From: Meandrina meandrites
Taxonomy: Eukaryota; Cnidaria; Anthozoa; Scleractinia; Meandrinidae
Assembly: GCA_963693305.1 (NCBI GenBank)
Contig: OY855913.1
Location: 10,301,701-10,365,700 of the forward strand
Length of the DNA stretch: 64,000 bases
Direction: 5' to 3'
Part shown: positions 12,001 through 24,000 of the stretch, one piece after another
Position numbering within the stretch: the stretch's first letter is position 1
Layout: the number at the start of each line of letters is the position of its first letter
Notes under the pieces: model-generated
What the model was told of the DNA's origin: nothing
What the model saw: the letters and a program-made list of their open reading frames with translations, nothing else
Database searches by the model: none
Program-made: the position numbers and the translations under genes

Positions 12001-15000
12001 AAACCCAGGGAGCCCAAGAGTTGCTCACAGTTTCGCATTTCGCAATGTAAGGAACAAAGGTTTATACTGGTCAAGTCTTCTTCCAACAGGAAATTAAGGT
12101 CATCCCGTATACCTGAACATCTAAACAAATACAAAATGAAGAATTAAGGCTCACTTAACATGCAATAACAATATTGGGTTGATATAAGCACCACACTGCA
12201 GGCAAGCAATGCAAGCTGCCTTTCTGATTAGCTTGGACAACACTTGGGTTAGGAATTTCTGGCTTGCATGGGTTGCTGCTTATATACCATTTTGAAACTG
12301 CTGAGCTAGAAAACACAAACACAGCTGCTAGGAATAAACAATATATGTTTCACACTTCTGAACATTCATAGTGTTGTGTTACCATGTTGCTAAGTGATGT
12401 AAGGCTATGTGTCTACTAAGTTGTGTTGAGCTTGCAGCTTCCAGTAAATGTACTGAAAACCAGTTTTTGATATTTGTATAAACCATTAACTTTTTAGCAT
12501 TGTTATGGCATTAAATACAAACCACAAAAGATCCCTACCTTCCAATGTTAGCTTTTGATCTTAAGCAGTCTAAACAAGTTTCATCTGGACCAGCACCATG
12601 AGTCGTGCAAGCCTAAAAAATAAATGTAATGCAAACATATGCATCACATTGTTACAAACCTTTGTCAATCACTATCGATCTTCCTTGACAAATGCATGCT
12701 CACTATTGGGTCTAATAGGTCTTTTCCAAACTTCTACTACTTTGCTAATGAGCAAATCTTAATGTCTCTGTACTACCACCCCGTACTACCCCCTGACATA
12801 CACACATATGAACAGAAGACAGTAGCACAACTTTGGAGCAAAAAATTACCACAAAGGGGAGGATGGGGAAAAGGCATTTAATCCAGGTTTAATGCATGAA
12901 TTAATTGTATCACAGGAATCGAAGGAGTGCATGAGCGAGTAAAGAAGTGACAAGTGAAGGAGTGATTTTGCATCCAACAATGTAGTAATAGTCATATATC
13001 AACACAGTCATAAAAACATTTTTATGACTGTGTTGATATATGACTATTACTAAGGCAGTATCTTTCAGTACAAAATTATGTGCCTTGCCTTTTTATGGCA
13101 ACTTATGTGCAACTTATAATTGATTGTAACAGTAATTTGTGAGTATTTATTAATGTTGGCCAATGCCAAGCCTCAACAAAATAAAATAATTTACCCTTAT
13201 TGCATCACAAAATGCGCAGCATTCCACTTCATACCCTTTCCCACCAAGACGGAAGTCCTCATCGTCTTCCTTACTGAGCAGAAGACACAGGGCTTTGTAA
13301 TCCACAGTAACTAAAAAAAAAATTAAGGAAGGAAATGATTGTTTTTAATCTTTAATAATTTAAAGTTTATGCGTAAACTAAACCAGCAAATGAAAAACAA
13401 TATTTATTGCACAATTACCACTAATTTTTACTAAAAGATTTGTCTGGTTCCTTGATAAAAGTGTTTTCAGTGTAGTAGCAAAATGTAAACTGTTAATTAA
13501 AACAAATTTAAGTTTGATTTGCAGCATTGGAGGAGTTTTGCATTTCTAGGAAAGTTTAGATATTTAGCACAAAGCATTAAAAATTGTACCTCCTTCATCA
13601 TGTTTTTGCTACTGCCCACGAAGTGATTACAAGCAAATTTGCTGTAGACAAGTAATCTGCATATGCTATAACTGTTTGTTTGACAATGATATTAAACAGC
13701 ATGTTCATTGTCAGCTGTACATACCTGTGAATGTAATGTTGTACTTCTTTCCATCAACAACAATTCCATGTTTCTTGATAACATTCTTTTGGCAATTAAG
13801 GTTTGACAATAACTGTTTCAGATTTGACCTTTTAAATGTAATAAACAAACATATACGTCAATCAGAAATCTAATAGATGGTAATGATGACAATAAGCTCT
13901 CCATACTGTGAGAGTGTAGTGTAGATTTCACACTGCATTGTATGACCACTTTGTCCATTACATCTTGCAATTGACTTGATACAAGTTACTCTGATATGTG
14001 ATCAAGTTTGATCAAAACATTGTTTACATTGAGTTAAATTAATCCTGACAAGGATAAAATTAAATACATTCAAAACATCTATTTAAATGTTGCACTGTTT
14101 CGGTGTTTGGTACATAATACTGATTTAAAGGGTTTGTTAAAACCTCACCTTTCCTCCTTACAATTTCCAATAGCAATTGGAAGGATTGATAATGCGCTTT
14201 CGGAACTCTTGTTAGCAAAACCGATAGGTGCAAGACCAACAGCTACTTGATCTTTACCTGAAGAAGTTAAAATAAAACAACATATGAATCAAAAGAAATA
14301 GGCTCACAGTAATTTAATTATGTCACTGGTTTTTAAATTAACAAAATACTGATAGTCATGCAAATACATGTTCTAACCAATGACTGATAACAGCAACATT
14401 TGGAGGTACCTGTTGTAATTATAAAATAACATTAATTTTTGTCATAACCTTTTTGCCTACCTCCAAGAGGACGTCCATCCAATTTTATATTGAACTCCAT
14501 GTTATCTGTGTCTTGTGAATAAAGGCGCTGTTCACGTATTGCCCATACAAGAACAGAACTGAGGTTTACATCCCAAGCTTCAAAATTTGCATCATTTATC
14601 TTCTGAATTCTTAATGTTTTCCTCACGATGGAAAAGATAAGCTTTTTCAGAGCAGTAATATCATTCTTGGTTAATAGCAATGGTGTGTCACCAGACCTCT
14701 AAAAAGAAAGGAGAAAAAAAACACCAAAAATATGGTAAGAGTTAAGGTCATTCCCCAGTATTGCATATGTTGGCAAGTCTCGATTTGTTAATTTTAATTT
14801 TGATTGGCTAAAAGGAAGTGCCAGTTTTTTCTACCAATCACAAAGCATACTTCTACAAAACCAAAGCAAATTACTAATTTTATTAATTACTTTTGCAACC
14901 CAAGTGAAAACCGCTGTATCCAAGAAGCAAGAGTAAAATAATTATTTTATAATCAACAACAACGGAATTGCAATATGGTTTTTGAGCTCCCCGGCTGTTC

Positions 15001-16756
15001 TCCAATGATGACGTGTTCCATATTTATGGTCCTTGGTATATACAAACAATAGCCTCCATTTGATGCGAAAATATGCATGGATATTTGTCTGTGGACATTA
15101 TCTTTTCCAAGAAGCGAACAGTTTTCCGAGAGCAAAGCTCAAGGAAAACTGTGAGCTTCATGGAACAGATAAATTCCAAGGACAAATATCCATGCAAATT
15201 TTTGAAACCAAATGGAGGCTATTGTTTTTATTATCCTTAAAATATTTTTTCACAAGGCTGCATTTTGGGAGACCTTTTCTCAAATTAATTCTGTTGGTGC
15301 TCAAAATATTATTAGTCTGTTCAAAATATTTAGTTCTATTAATTTTAACAATCTACTCAGGATAAAAGCTAACGTGCAAACGTTAATCGCAAAGTTCGAA
15401 AATATATCACTTGGGGATATCATCTGACATTCCCCAGTTTTGGCTGCATCATTTGACATGTTAAGACCAATTGCGTGCGCGCAAAATATTTGGTAGATTA
15501 TAAGAACTCACATCCCAAGGCCTGCAAACCAATTAAATGTGGAAATTGCAAATAACCTGGCTATTTTTTTAAAAAAATTAATGCATATCTTTATTATGCG
15601 TGACCTCTTCAGAACAGACACAAATGACACTTCTAACTAATTAAAAAATACTTTTGCTTTTATTTGGTTTTATGTAATGTTTAATTAAATTAATGACTTA
15701 AACTAAAGTAATTTTAAAAATGGGTTTGAAAGAATCACTTACCCCACTCTTTCCAAGTTGAGATAAATTCAGAAGTGTCTGCCATGCCTGGTCCGGAAGC
15801 TTTGCATGCAGCTTGAAGTATAGGAGAACCCATTCAGGAACTCTCATGCTTTGTAAGATCCTGGCGTGTGTTGGCGAGGAAAATAGATCAGAAAAGCCTC
15901 TCTTCCCCTTAGTTTCCATGACGATGTCAACGATCTCGGAAAGTGTATCTCTGACTTGATCTTGGTCATGTTGATCGCCAAAAATAAAACTGTTTCCGAG
16001 AACGCAACCAATTGATTCTTTATACTTCTCAGCAACGTCGCTCAGAGAAGCCATCACTTGTCTGCATTTCCTTTGCACTCTTTTCTTTTTTGTTGTTTTT
16101 CCAATGGTAGGACTGTTCTTCGTTTCATCGATGGAGCTGCAGGAAGAGGATGGCGAAGTTGATGGCGACGAAGAGCACGAGGATTCCTGCTCCGAACAGG
16201 ACGTCGAATCGAAACTTATCTCCATGTCACTCTCCAAATCGCTAATTTTAGCTTGGAGAGACTTAAGCTGCAGCTCAAGGGATTCAATTTTAGCTTTTCT
16301 GTTCTCGAGTTCAATGTTGAGAGCCGAACATTGGCTTGGGCAGAAGTTCCCGCCAGAACCAAGATCGACCTTGCATTTGTCTTCAGCCTCGACATCTAGG
16401 GCGACTGAGTTTAACTTCGTCACCACTGGCTCAAATACGGGTGAGCAAAGCAGACCACCTGATGGAATTTCTTTTCGACGCAGAAGGCCAGCACATAGTC
16501 CAAATGTGGAAGCCACGTACAGGGTACTTGGCATTCTGTTGAACTTCGCCGTGTACGATGATTTGGCGGGCAAAAGTTCCCGCGCAGAAACACTTCGGAT
16601 CTCGTCTGGAAATCTGCTAAATATGTCCCTCTTTGCGAAATCTGTAGGCCGCGCTCCACAGTTCTCCTTGGTAAGAATATACCAATTCTTTCGCGGGTCA
16701 AGTGATGGACTTGTGACCCTCCAAAGATTGGAACCTTGAAAGGGCAAGGCTGCCAT
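6072..16756 (-). CDS. 14-exon RNase-H-like transposase core fused to Ulp1/C48 protease
   Basis: Exons, 5' to 3': 16756-15743, 14698-14461, 14257-14149, 13828-13725, 13310-13195, 12612-12539, 12120-11843, 11515-11364, 10729-10645, 10309-10098, 9806-9714, 9123-8907, 8718-8632, 7741-6072. All introns are GT-AG and all phases match, giving 1482 residues without a stop. Residues 145-178 are a likely coiled coil, 182-209 are Ser-rich and 222-226 are basic (KKKR). Candidate acidic catalytic residues are D412 (IKLDGRPLGG), E579 (SLHCEMRNCE) and E873 (GQGFESSHKLHRQLY). Between the first two lie paired cysteines C520/C523 (CAFC) and C540/C543 (CLDC). A Pro-rich linker (1042-1087) leads to a C48 domain with H1357 (NHW), D1374 (FDDG) and C1437 (GSCGIGV); the usual oxyanion Gln is not obvious. 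This suggests a DNA transposon gene or a domesticated derivative. The fold call rests on motifs. Whether all 14 exons form one transcript is inferred, though exon 13 strengthens the link by joining both sides in phase. Confidence 0.8.
11143..11299. mobile_element. Hairpin MITE, copy 1 (GTTGTGGTTTAAA family)
   Basis: Two arms of about 50 bp are inverted around a short A/T-rich centre, from TTGTGGTTTAAA to TTTAAACCACAA. It lies in the intron between the exons at 11515-11364 and 10729-10645 of the transposase/protease gene. A relative with the same arm order lies at 43991-44127. Confidence 0.75.
12983..13052. repeat. Near-perfect 70-bp palindrome
   Basis: The arm TAGTAATAGTCATATATCAA with its following bases is repeated exactly in inverse after a 2-4 base turn at AAACATTT. 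Arms are about 34 bp. It lies in an intron of the transposase/protease gene and could extrude as a cruciform or be a very short foldback element. Confidence 0.85.
15049..15224. mobile_element. Foldback element in intron 1
   Basis: Imperfect arms start CAATAGCCTCCATTTG and end CAAATGGAGGCTATTG, with matching inner blocks such as GGATATTTGTC against GACAAATATCC. The centre is around 15135. It lies in the first intron of the transposase/protease gene and has no coding capacity. Confidence 0.7.
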
Positions 16757-19680
16757 CTTTGGTTCTTCTTTCTCGATCTCGTCGAGTCCGGCGCTTCAAA
16801 TGGCTTACACATCAAATGCATCATGATTTAACAATTTGAAAATCCCGCCTCAGTAGAATATTACCTTGATCGTAAAATTTTAACTTTTAAAAACAGCTTT
16901 TAAACAAGTACGTACGTCCGACATCGAGCTGTACACAAACGTACACGATCTGCTGACGTGACAGCTAATAACAATGTAAACAATGGCTCCGAGTAGAGCC
17001 TCGCGTTTTGGAAGGCCCTGGGAACAAGGGAACGTTATTATCGGACTTATCGGCGTTGCGCGCCTTTTGTGTAGACAAGATCGGTTTTTTATTACCCGTA
17101 GAAGCTCCCGTTTGCTTCGTTTTTGGAAAGATGAAGTAAGGATCAAATGTTTTAATCTTGGCAGTCATTATTAGTATCTTAACAGCCTTTCGGGGTCGCA
17201 AAGTAAAAAGGCTCGCGCGATCGAAAGCGAATCCACGCGTGTGATCTGGATATCTGTTTTATTTGATACTTGTCTCCCGAAAGCCGAGCTAATTGATGTC
17301 TGTCGCCTTCAGTGGACACATTCCTCTAGCATCTTACAGCTCCTGCGGCGAATTTTTTTCGAGGCCTAAGTTCGTCATGATTGGGCTGATTTGCTTAGTG
17401 TATATTTGAAACTACAGAGTAATTCGTGCAGCTTTTTCTTCTGCCATGAAATTGACATTTTTACTAAAGAAAGGAAAACTATTCGGCTGTTAAAATTAAG
17501 CATGCAATTGTTTGTTATTCTCATGAAACACAGCTTAACTGAATATAAAAATTAGAACACATTATGTAATATAACTTGGAGTTTTAAAGCTTTAATTTGT
17601 TCATGAGAAACAAAGAATATTAGTTAAGTGGAGAGCAGGCACGTAACTGATATAATAATAGATCTAAAAACATTTTCACTGCTTGAGAGCTTTAGAATTC
17701 TTGAAAACTAAGACTTTGAGAGGGTTTTCTCTTAGCCCTAGGCAAGAAGAAAAAAGGCAGAAGTCACGGTTTGGCTGACAAATTTAAACAATTGTTTAGT
17801 ACTCTCATTAAACAAAACTTAAGAATAATAAAATCAGCCGCAATCATAGTGCAGTTTCAATTTATTTATGACAAACACAGAATATTACACAAAATTAAGC
17901 GAAGAACTGATATAAGAACTAGTATTACTTTTTGCGGACCGGGACAGCTTTGGAATAATTGAAAAAGCAGTGAACGTTGTCAAGACATTAAAAGAGTTTT
18001 TGCATTGCCCTAGGCAAAAAGGAAAATATCTGAAGTCAAGGTTTCCATGCACTCATCAATGGAAATGTTATCAACAAACGATGGAAAGACAACAATTTTT
18101 GCAGTTTTGGAACTTTACTTCAACACTTTTATTTAGACAAAAAGAAAGCAAATTCGCTCATTCCTTTAGTATTATACCTAAACTAATATATATGGAAATT
18201 TCACACGTTGGTCGCCTTCGTAATTCTTGCGAGGGCAGTGGCCGTTGTCAAGGATGTCCTCACGCTAAATCAAAAGCATGCGCAGAAGTCACCACTCATC
18301 AATCACCGTACTCAATATGTCATCGGTAACCAACAGAAAGAGCAGATTTCAACGTTTTCTACGCCCATAATAGGTTTTTTAACGCCATCTCTTTTTTAGT
18401 CAAGCTGTATGTTTGCCACGCTGCGACAGGTAGGATTAATTTAAAATTAAGGTGCTAGTTTTTCCAGTTTGTCCTCTTTCAACTCAAATAGCAGCTACAA
18501 TTTAAAAGCCAATCTTTGATTCCTATGTACTTATTTTCTGCAGGTTTTCATCGCTTGAGTTAAGACGTCACCTTGTCCATCTGCAGTGAATGTTGACACA
18601 TTTTCTTCACGAATATTCAAGGTAGGCAGGTGGAAATCAAGGATTTCAGTTCTACCGACTTAGAAAGACAGCCTCTAGCGGTTCAACTAAGATTTGAAAT
18701 TTCAGTTCTTGGTGAACATTTTATGCTACTATAGATTTCTGCTTTAAGTTGGTTGCTGTGAGTATAAGATACGTAGATTTTGTACGTACTGGAAGTGCTT
18801 ATTTTGAAATGTGCAGCTAATGGTATGGCGAACCTCCAGTGTTGTCTGTCGGAGCTATGTTTTTTAATTGATAACTTACTTTAGTATACGTTTATTTTTT
18901 AGTTGAATCATGGACACCAAGTTTCGCCTGTGCATATTCAATAATGGTGAATGGTGAACTGCTTAAATTCAGAAAAATTCCGACGATATAAGCCCTGGCT
19001 TATATTTGTTTATTTTGAAGGTTTTTTGTGGTCTTGCTTGCGGCATGGTGGTGGAGGCTCGGGTGATTATTATTCGGTCCAAACCAAGGCGAGCAAGAAT
19101 TTCCAAGTGCATTTACCGTGGGAAAGAATCCCTCATATATAAACACTTGACTGAATAACCAACACAACCTAAACTTCGATACTTCCCGTGTGAGCTTAAC
19201 CTTGAATAACCTTAGACTATAAACTTGAGTAACCAAGAAGGACTACATTTCCAAAGCACTAACCCAAACATGTCCACAAATGAAGAATATCAAACCGAGC
19301 CAAGGGCTCTTGAATAACTAAGATGAACAACCTTGAGGCTCTGGGCGAGCTTTCGGGCGCTCAAATCACAAGACTTTCACGATAGCTACAAAATTACAAA
19401 CAACTAGTCAAGAAGAAAAACTACTCTACATCTATTCTAAAAATAATATCGCGCTCCATAACAATAATAACAGTACTTTACGTCGACGTAACTTGACACT
19501 TCAATGTTGAACAGACATGGGCACCTAATGATCTGTTGTTTCTCCTTTAAGCATCGATGCATTGTCAAGCCGACAGATTTGATGATCAGAAAATATTAAA
19601 AACGCAACTGGATGTTAACATTAAAATATGGTAGTCAAAATCTATATTGAATATTTCCAGCTTTGTCTTGTTTCTTTCAG
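16757..19680. other. Intergenic region, 5' of transposase/protease gene and tachylectin
   Basis: About 2.9 kb with only short open frames and no domain. It should hold the promoter of the minus-strand gene that starts at 16756, and perhaps the 5' exon (signal peptide) of the tachylectin gene, which I could not find. No terminal inverted repeat matching sequence near 3.7-6.1 kb was seen by eye. Confidence 0.4.
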
Positions 19681-20460
19681 CTGCTCTACCCCAATTTGCC
19701 AGAATCTGTTGTTTGGAGTGACTACAACTGATGGTAAGTTCTACACGAGAACCTTCCCCCAGTATGCTAGCGACAACTGGCTTGGGCATGCCACAGAAAT
19801 AGGAGCAGAAGGTTGGAACGACTTCAAGTTTCTGTTCTTCCACCCAGACGGTACCTTATATGGAGTACTGAATGACAAGTTCTATAAAGGGTCACCGCCT
19901 GATGGTGAATCTGCTAAGGATTGGGTCGCAAAAGCCACGATTGTCGGAATGCTGGATGGAATGGCTTCCAGTTCCTGTTCTTCGGTCCTGAAGGAATGCT
20001 CTATGGCGTTTACAACGACAGGTTTTACAAGAGGAAGCCGCCAGCATACGGCAGTGACAACTGGCTAGGATCCGCCACACTGGTGGGGTCAGGTGGATGG
20101 TCCGTCTTCCAATTCCTTTTCTTCGATCCAGAAGGAATCTTATACGGCGTCGAAAAAGGCAAGTTTCAAAAGAGAAGCCCTCCCACAGCTGCAAATGACA
20201 AGTGGCTTGGATCATCCACGCTCATTGGTACTGGAGGCTGGGACGGTTTTCAGTTCCTTTTCTTCATGAAGGATGCTCAACTGTATGGGGTCAACGATGG
20301 CAAGTTCTACAAGCGATCTCCTCCAACTCATGGAAGTGATGATTGGTTGGGCTCCGCGGAGATGATTGGTTCAGGTGGCTGGAAGGTGTTCAAATTTCTC
20401 ATAACTCCCCTTAAGGACGTTCGCGCTAATTGTTTATGCGCATCCTTACTGCGCACGTAA
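19681..20460 (+). pseudogene. Tachylectin-2-like beta-propeller lectin, frameshifted
   Basis: The exon starts after the acceptor TTTCTTTCAG (ending 19680) with CS-T-PICQNLLFGV. Five repeats of about 47 residues follow, each of the form LYGV...KFYKRSPP...DNWLGSAT.IG.GGW..FQFLFF. This is the five-bladed propeller of tachylectin-2, a secreted lectin that binds N-acetylated sugars and acts in innate immunity. In repeat 2, around 19947-19950, one A appears to be missing (GTCGGAATGCTGG, where the repeats predict GGAAAT), so the frame shifts between blades 2 and 3. Restoring it mentally gives all five blades. The ancestral end is FKFLITPLK followed by TGA, but a TTAA element now sits in the last codons and the frame runs 14 residues into it, stopping at 20460. 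It is a pseudogene, or an intact allele with an assembly error at an A-run. An upstream signal-peptide exon is expected but not located. Confidence 0.88.
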
Positions 20461-21075
20461 TTCCTGTCGCAACGCTACGCCACGTCATGCATCGAGCGCG
20501 CGCTGAGGAAACTTTCCAACCACATATAGGGTGAGTGGCCATTGCGATAACTTCGCTTGCAGTTTGCCTGCTTAAATGGTCGGTGACCCCTACTTTTTTC
20601 TTGACAGATCACTTTTATTAACGATTATCTACGTTTTGTGAGAAAATGAAAAAAATCTATCGATTAAAAGGTTGATTTTTTTTGCCCCACGCACCGTTCG
20701 AATTCCGCTTTTTGATCTTTTCGTTTTGTCTTACGACGGGTTCAAATGCCTCTTCCAGGGCTAAGTTTTGCATAAAAGATGGCAACACTTAAAATTATTT
20801 ACGCAACAGACGCACTTCTTCAAAATATCACCAAGATCATTTGCCCCTGTTTTCTCATCATCGATAATTTAAACTACAAACCTTGAAAGCCGTGCGAAAT
20901 TACGTGCGCCAATTTTTGAAAATCAGGGTAGTTTTCTACAGAATTTATCTCTGAAACGAAGTCGGTGACCCCCACTTTTTTTTTGTATTTCTGAGACAAG
21001 TAACTCATTATCCGTCCTCAGTAAAAAGTTTAGAAAAATCTATCGACTAGAAAATTTTCGCGCGAACGTCCTTAA
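20411..21075. mobile_element. TTAA-flanked MITE inserted in tachylectin stop region
   Basis: TTAA at 20411-20414 and at 21072-21075 flank a 657-bp element with inverted ends GGACGTTCGCGC (20415-20426) and GCGCGAACGTCC (21060-21071). There is no long open frame. Inside, the motif TCGGTGACCC with a T-run occurs twice (near 20580 and 20962) and ATCTATCGA occurs near each, so the element may be internally duplicated. TTAA duplication is typical of piggyBac and Kolobok transposons; this copy is non-autonomous. Confidence 0.88.
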
Positions 21076-24000
21076 GTGAGAACCAGGCGTCACAGCAACA
21101 ATGCAGTCCACAGATGGGAACACAGATTGGATGAAAATGTAGACTGTTAAGCTTAGGGTATATGGGTTTCTGTCTTCATATGTTTTAATTGTGAAGAATA
21201 AAAGGCAAATAACGAGCAATTTTGAGTTCTTCCTTTCTCTACTGATCAACAAACAGATCTGAAACACAAACTGTGGAGACCTTGCCTTGTAATACGACCA
21301 CTCGATGCCATGTGGGGTACTTGATGCCATGTGGGGTCACAGAATGAATTCAATATAGCTGAAAACAAGCCATAGCCTCCCCCTCCCACCACTCTCGAAT
21401 AAATGAAGTCGCTTCTCATCAACCTCTCTAAGGCCCTGTTTACATGGATGAGAGTGACCCGGTTAAATAACACCAAATATGACGTTTTACGCCGTTATCG
21501 AAGCTTTTCGTCCTCAAGGCAATTATATCTTATAATTGATATGCATGATATGCATGTTCTTTTAAATTTACCGAACACAGTCTCCTTCCACTTGGAACAG
21601 TTTTCAGACGCCCAACTAAAATAATGTTAATTTTGTTGACCATTATTGTATTCCCCTGGGGGGGGGGGGGGGGGGAAGGGGGTTGGGGGGGCACTTGACA
21701 TTTAAGCCCCTGCCAAGAAGGGTGCCCTGTCTTGGCAAACAAACTGGGTGGCTGGATTAGGCGGGTAACTCTGTCTCATATGAAAACTCTTTAATGTGTT
21801 TTGAAAAATAATCGTACTAAACGTTGTTTGGTCAACGATTGCTCGCTTAGCTGGTTAGTCCGATTAGCTGGGGCACCCCGGCTCCCTCCATGTCAACAGG
21901 CCCTAGCTAAAACGTGATGTCCTTTGCCTTCACAAGCCTGATTCATCAGAGACAGCTCACGTGTTTTAAAAGGTGCCCTTTGATCTTAAACTACAAAAGT
22001 GCTAACTTTGAATCACTTTGCGTTACGTTCCCGCATATTTGGTTATCGAGTCCCCTAAATTATCCCATACACCCTCGCGAGGCCACTTGGGCTCCAGGCC
22101 ACCATCCTTTTCCAAAGTGAGCTATTCACACAGAAGAGTATGTTAGTTTAGGGAGTGCAAAACGAGCACTAGCGTGAAGTAAGTAGTGTTTGTTAATGAC
22201 TTGCAAAGTTGTATTTCTTTATACGCCAGACATTGCGTTTCTTTCCCTCTTTCTTCAAAAACAGATACTTTGACATGTGTATTCTGGGCAATATTGCACT
22301 TTTAGACAACAAGTTCGATCTATTCATTATGTCTAACTTGGAAATTTCTTTCACAGGGTCTAGCCTGTATTAGAAAGTTACTGAAAGTGAAAACTGTCAC
22401 TTTCTATGTTTTGAGATTTTTGAAACTGCAGGTTGGCCGTTTTATTGCAACATTCCTCGCACAGCCAAAATATTAGTGTGCAAAATTAGAATGGTAGACA
22501 TCAAGAGGCTTGTGCAGCAGAGCAACAGGAATGGAACAGGAAGAAAATCTTGTCACGATCACATCAAATGTTGCTTTACGGCTAAGAGCAAAAATCAAAG
22601 AACGCCCTGCAGTAAGTGGAATTTCTACATTTGAGAGTTGAAACGAAAATTTAGGTTATGTAGGCTTGAAACATGAAGAACAACTGACATCGGTCGTGCT
22701 CAGAAGCCAATATCCATAATGTAGATTTTCCGTATAACTTAGTCGTGCGTTGAGCAGCTACCGTAACTTTTCTACTATTTACTACACTGTAAAAGGGTTT
22801 GATCATTTTCCAGACTGTTTCTTTTTCTCTGTTTCGGGAGCTACATGTACGGTAAGTCAATATGGCCAACATGGCGGTGGAATGGTTCATGAAATCACAA
22901 TAATGATCGAAGGGCCTTTGCAGCGAGTGGTCGTGTTCACCGGAAACATACACCGGAGAGCTTATATTAATACTGTAATTATATTAATATTGTTTTCCAC
23001 CGGCCTGACTTCGTCAAAATTACTGAACCGGTTGTTCACAACGATCGCATTTCTGTTTCCATATGCTCACAGTCGAATCGATAGAGAATGATGAGCCTTT
23101 GCTGGCCAAAGCCAATGTTTAAGTGGTATTACTATAGGTGTAGGAAAGGATTCTGTCTATTTAAGTGTTGATGAAACGACAAGGAACGTTCACCGGAAGC
23201 ACGCACTCGAGTGCAGGGGAGCATATATTGTTTTCCAGTTGACTGCAACGATCGTAAATCTGTTTCCATATGATCACAGTCGATCGAGAATCATGATCCT
23301 TTGTTGGCCATAAACCACTGGTTCAGTGGTAGAAGTGAAGAGTAGCATTCTTTCTATTTCGGGAGCTATTTCGGTAGCTACGGTTAGCCATTCTGGTGAG
23401 AAAAAGTGCAATGATCGAGCTGTCTTTTCTGCGGAGTAATCAAACCAAACAAGCTTAAAATCTTTTTTTTCTTACAATCTCAAAGCTGTGGTCAAGCCGA
23501 TAGGTGACGAAAATAATTAATTCGGAGATATTGTGTTAGTGTACAACTTTTGAGTTGTAAATTTAAATAAACAAAAGTAATATTGAATGAAAGAAATTAA
23601 AAAGCATCAGCCCAGTAGAATTAATTGATCATTCAAGCGAAAGAGTGAAATGAAGAAGAAAGAACTTTGGATTCCACCTTCCAAACTCTCGTCTTCACCA
23701 ACGTTCTTGCCCCTTAGACAATCGGTCTCCGAGTTTCAGGCAAGAGATAGTTTTGCAATACAATGGTCGTAGAAAACGTACAGCTAGTTTTGCAAAATGT
23801 TGCATTGTCGCAAACTTTTTCTGAGACTTCTTGATAAAACCTCCATGGACGCGTGCACCATTAGGCACACAAATTTTATGCCAAAAAAAACTGAAACTTG
23901 GTTATTTATCTTATCTGCATGTTTGCCTGGCTAAATTTATTTAGGTTAATGAAGACATCAAAAAGCAGTATAACGTACATACACAAGATAGCAGCCCTGT

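Noticed and set aside
16104..16739. 211-codon plus-strand frame
   Set aside because: Antisense shadow of exon 1 of the transposase/protease gene; Ser/Glu-rich because the coding strand is Ser-rich.
16983..17174. 63-codon plus-strand frame with good ATG
   Set aside because: No domain, no splice partner, and it lies in the likely promoter region of the minus-strand gene.
19628..19680. Start of the tachylectin frame at 19628
   Set aside because: The bases before 19681 are a polypyrimidine tract and acceptor, so that ATG is intronic.
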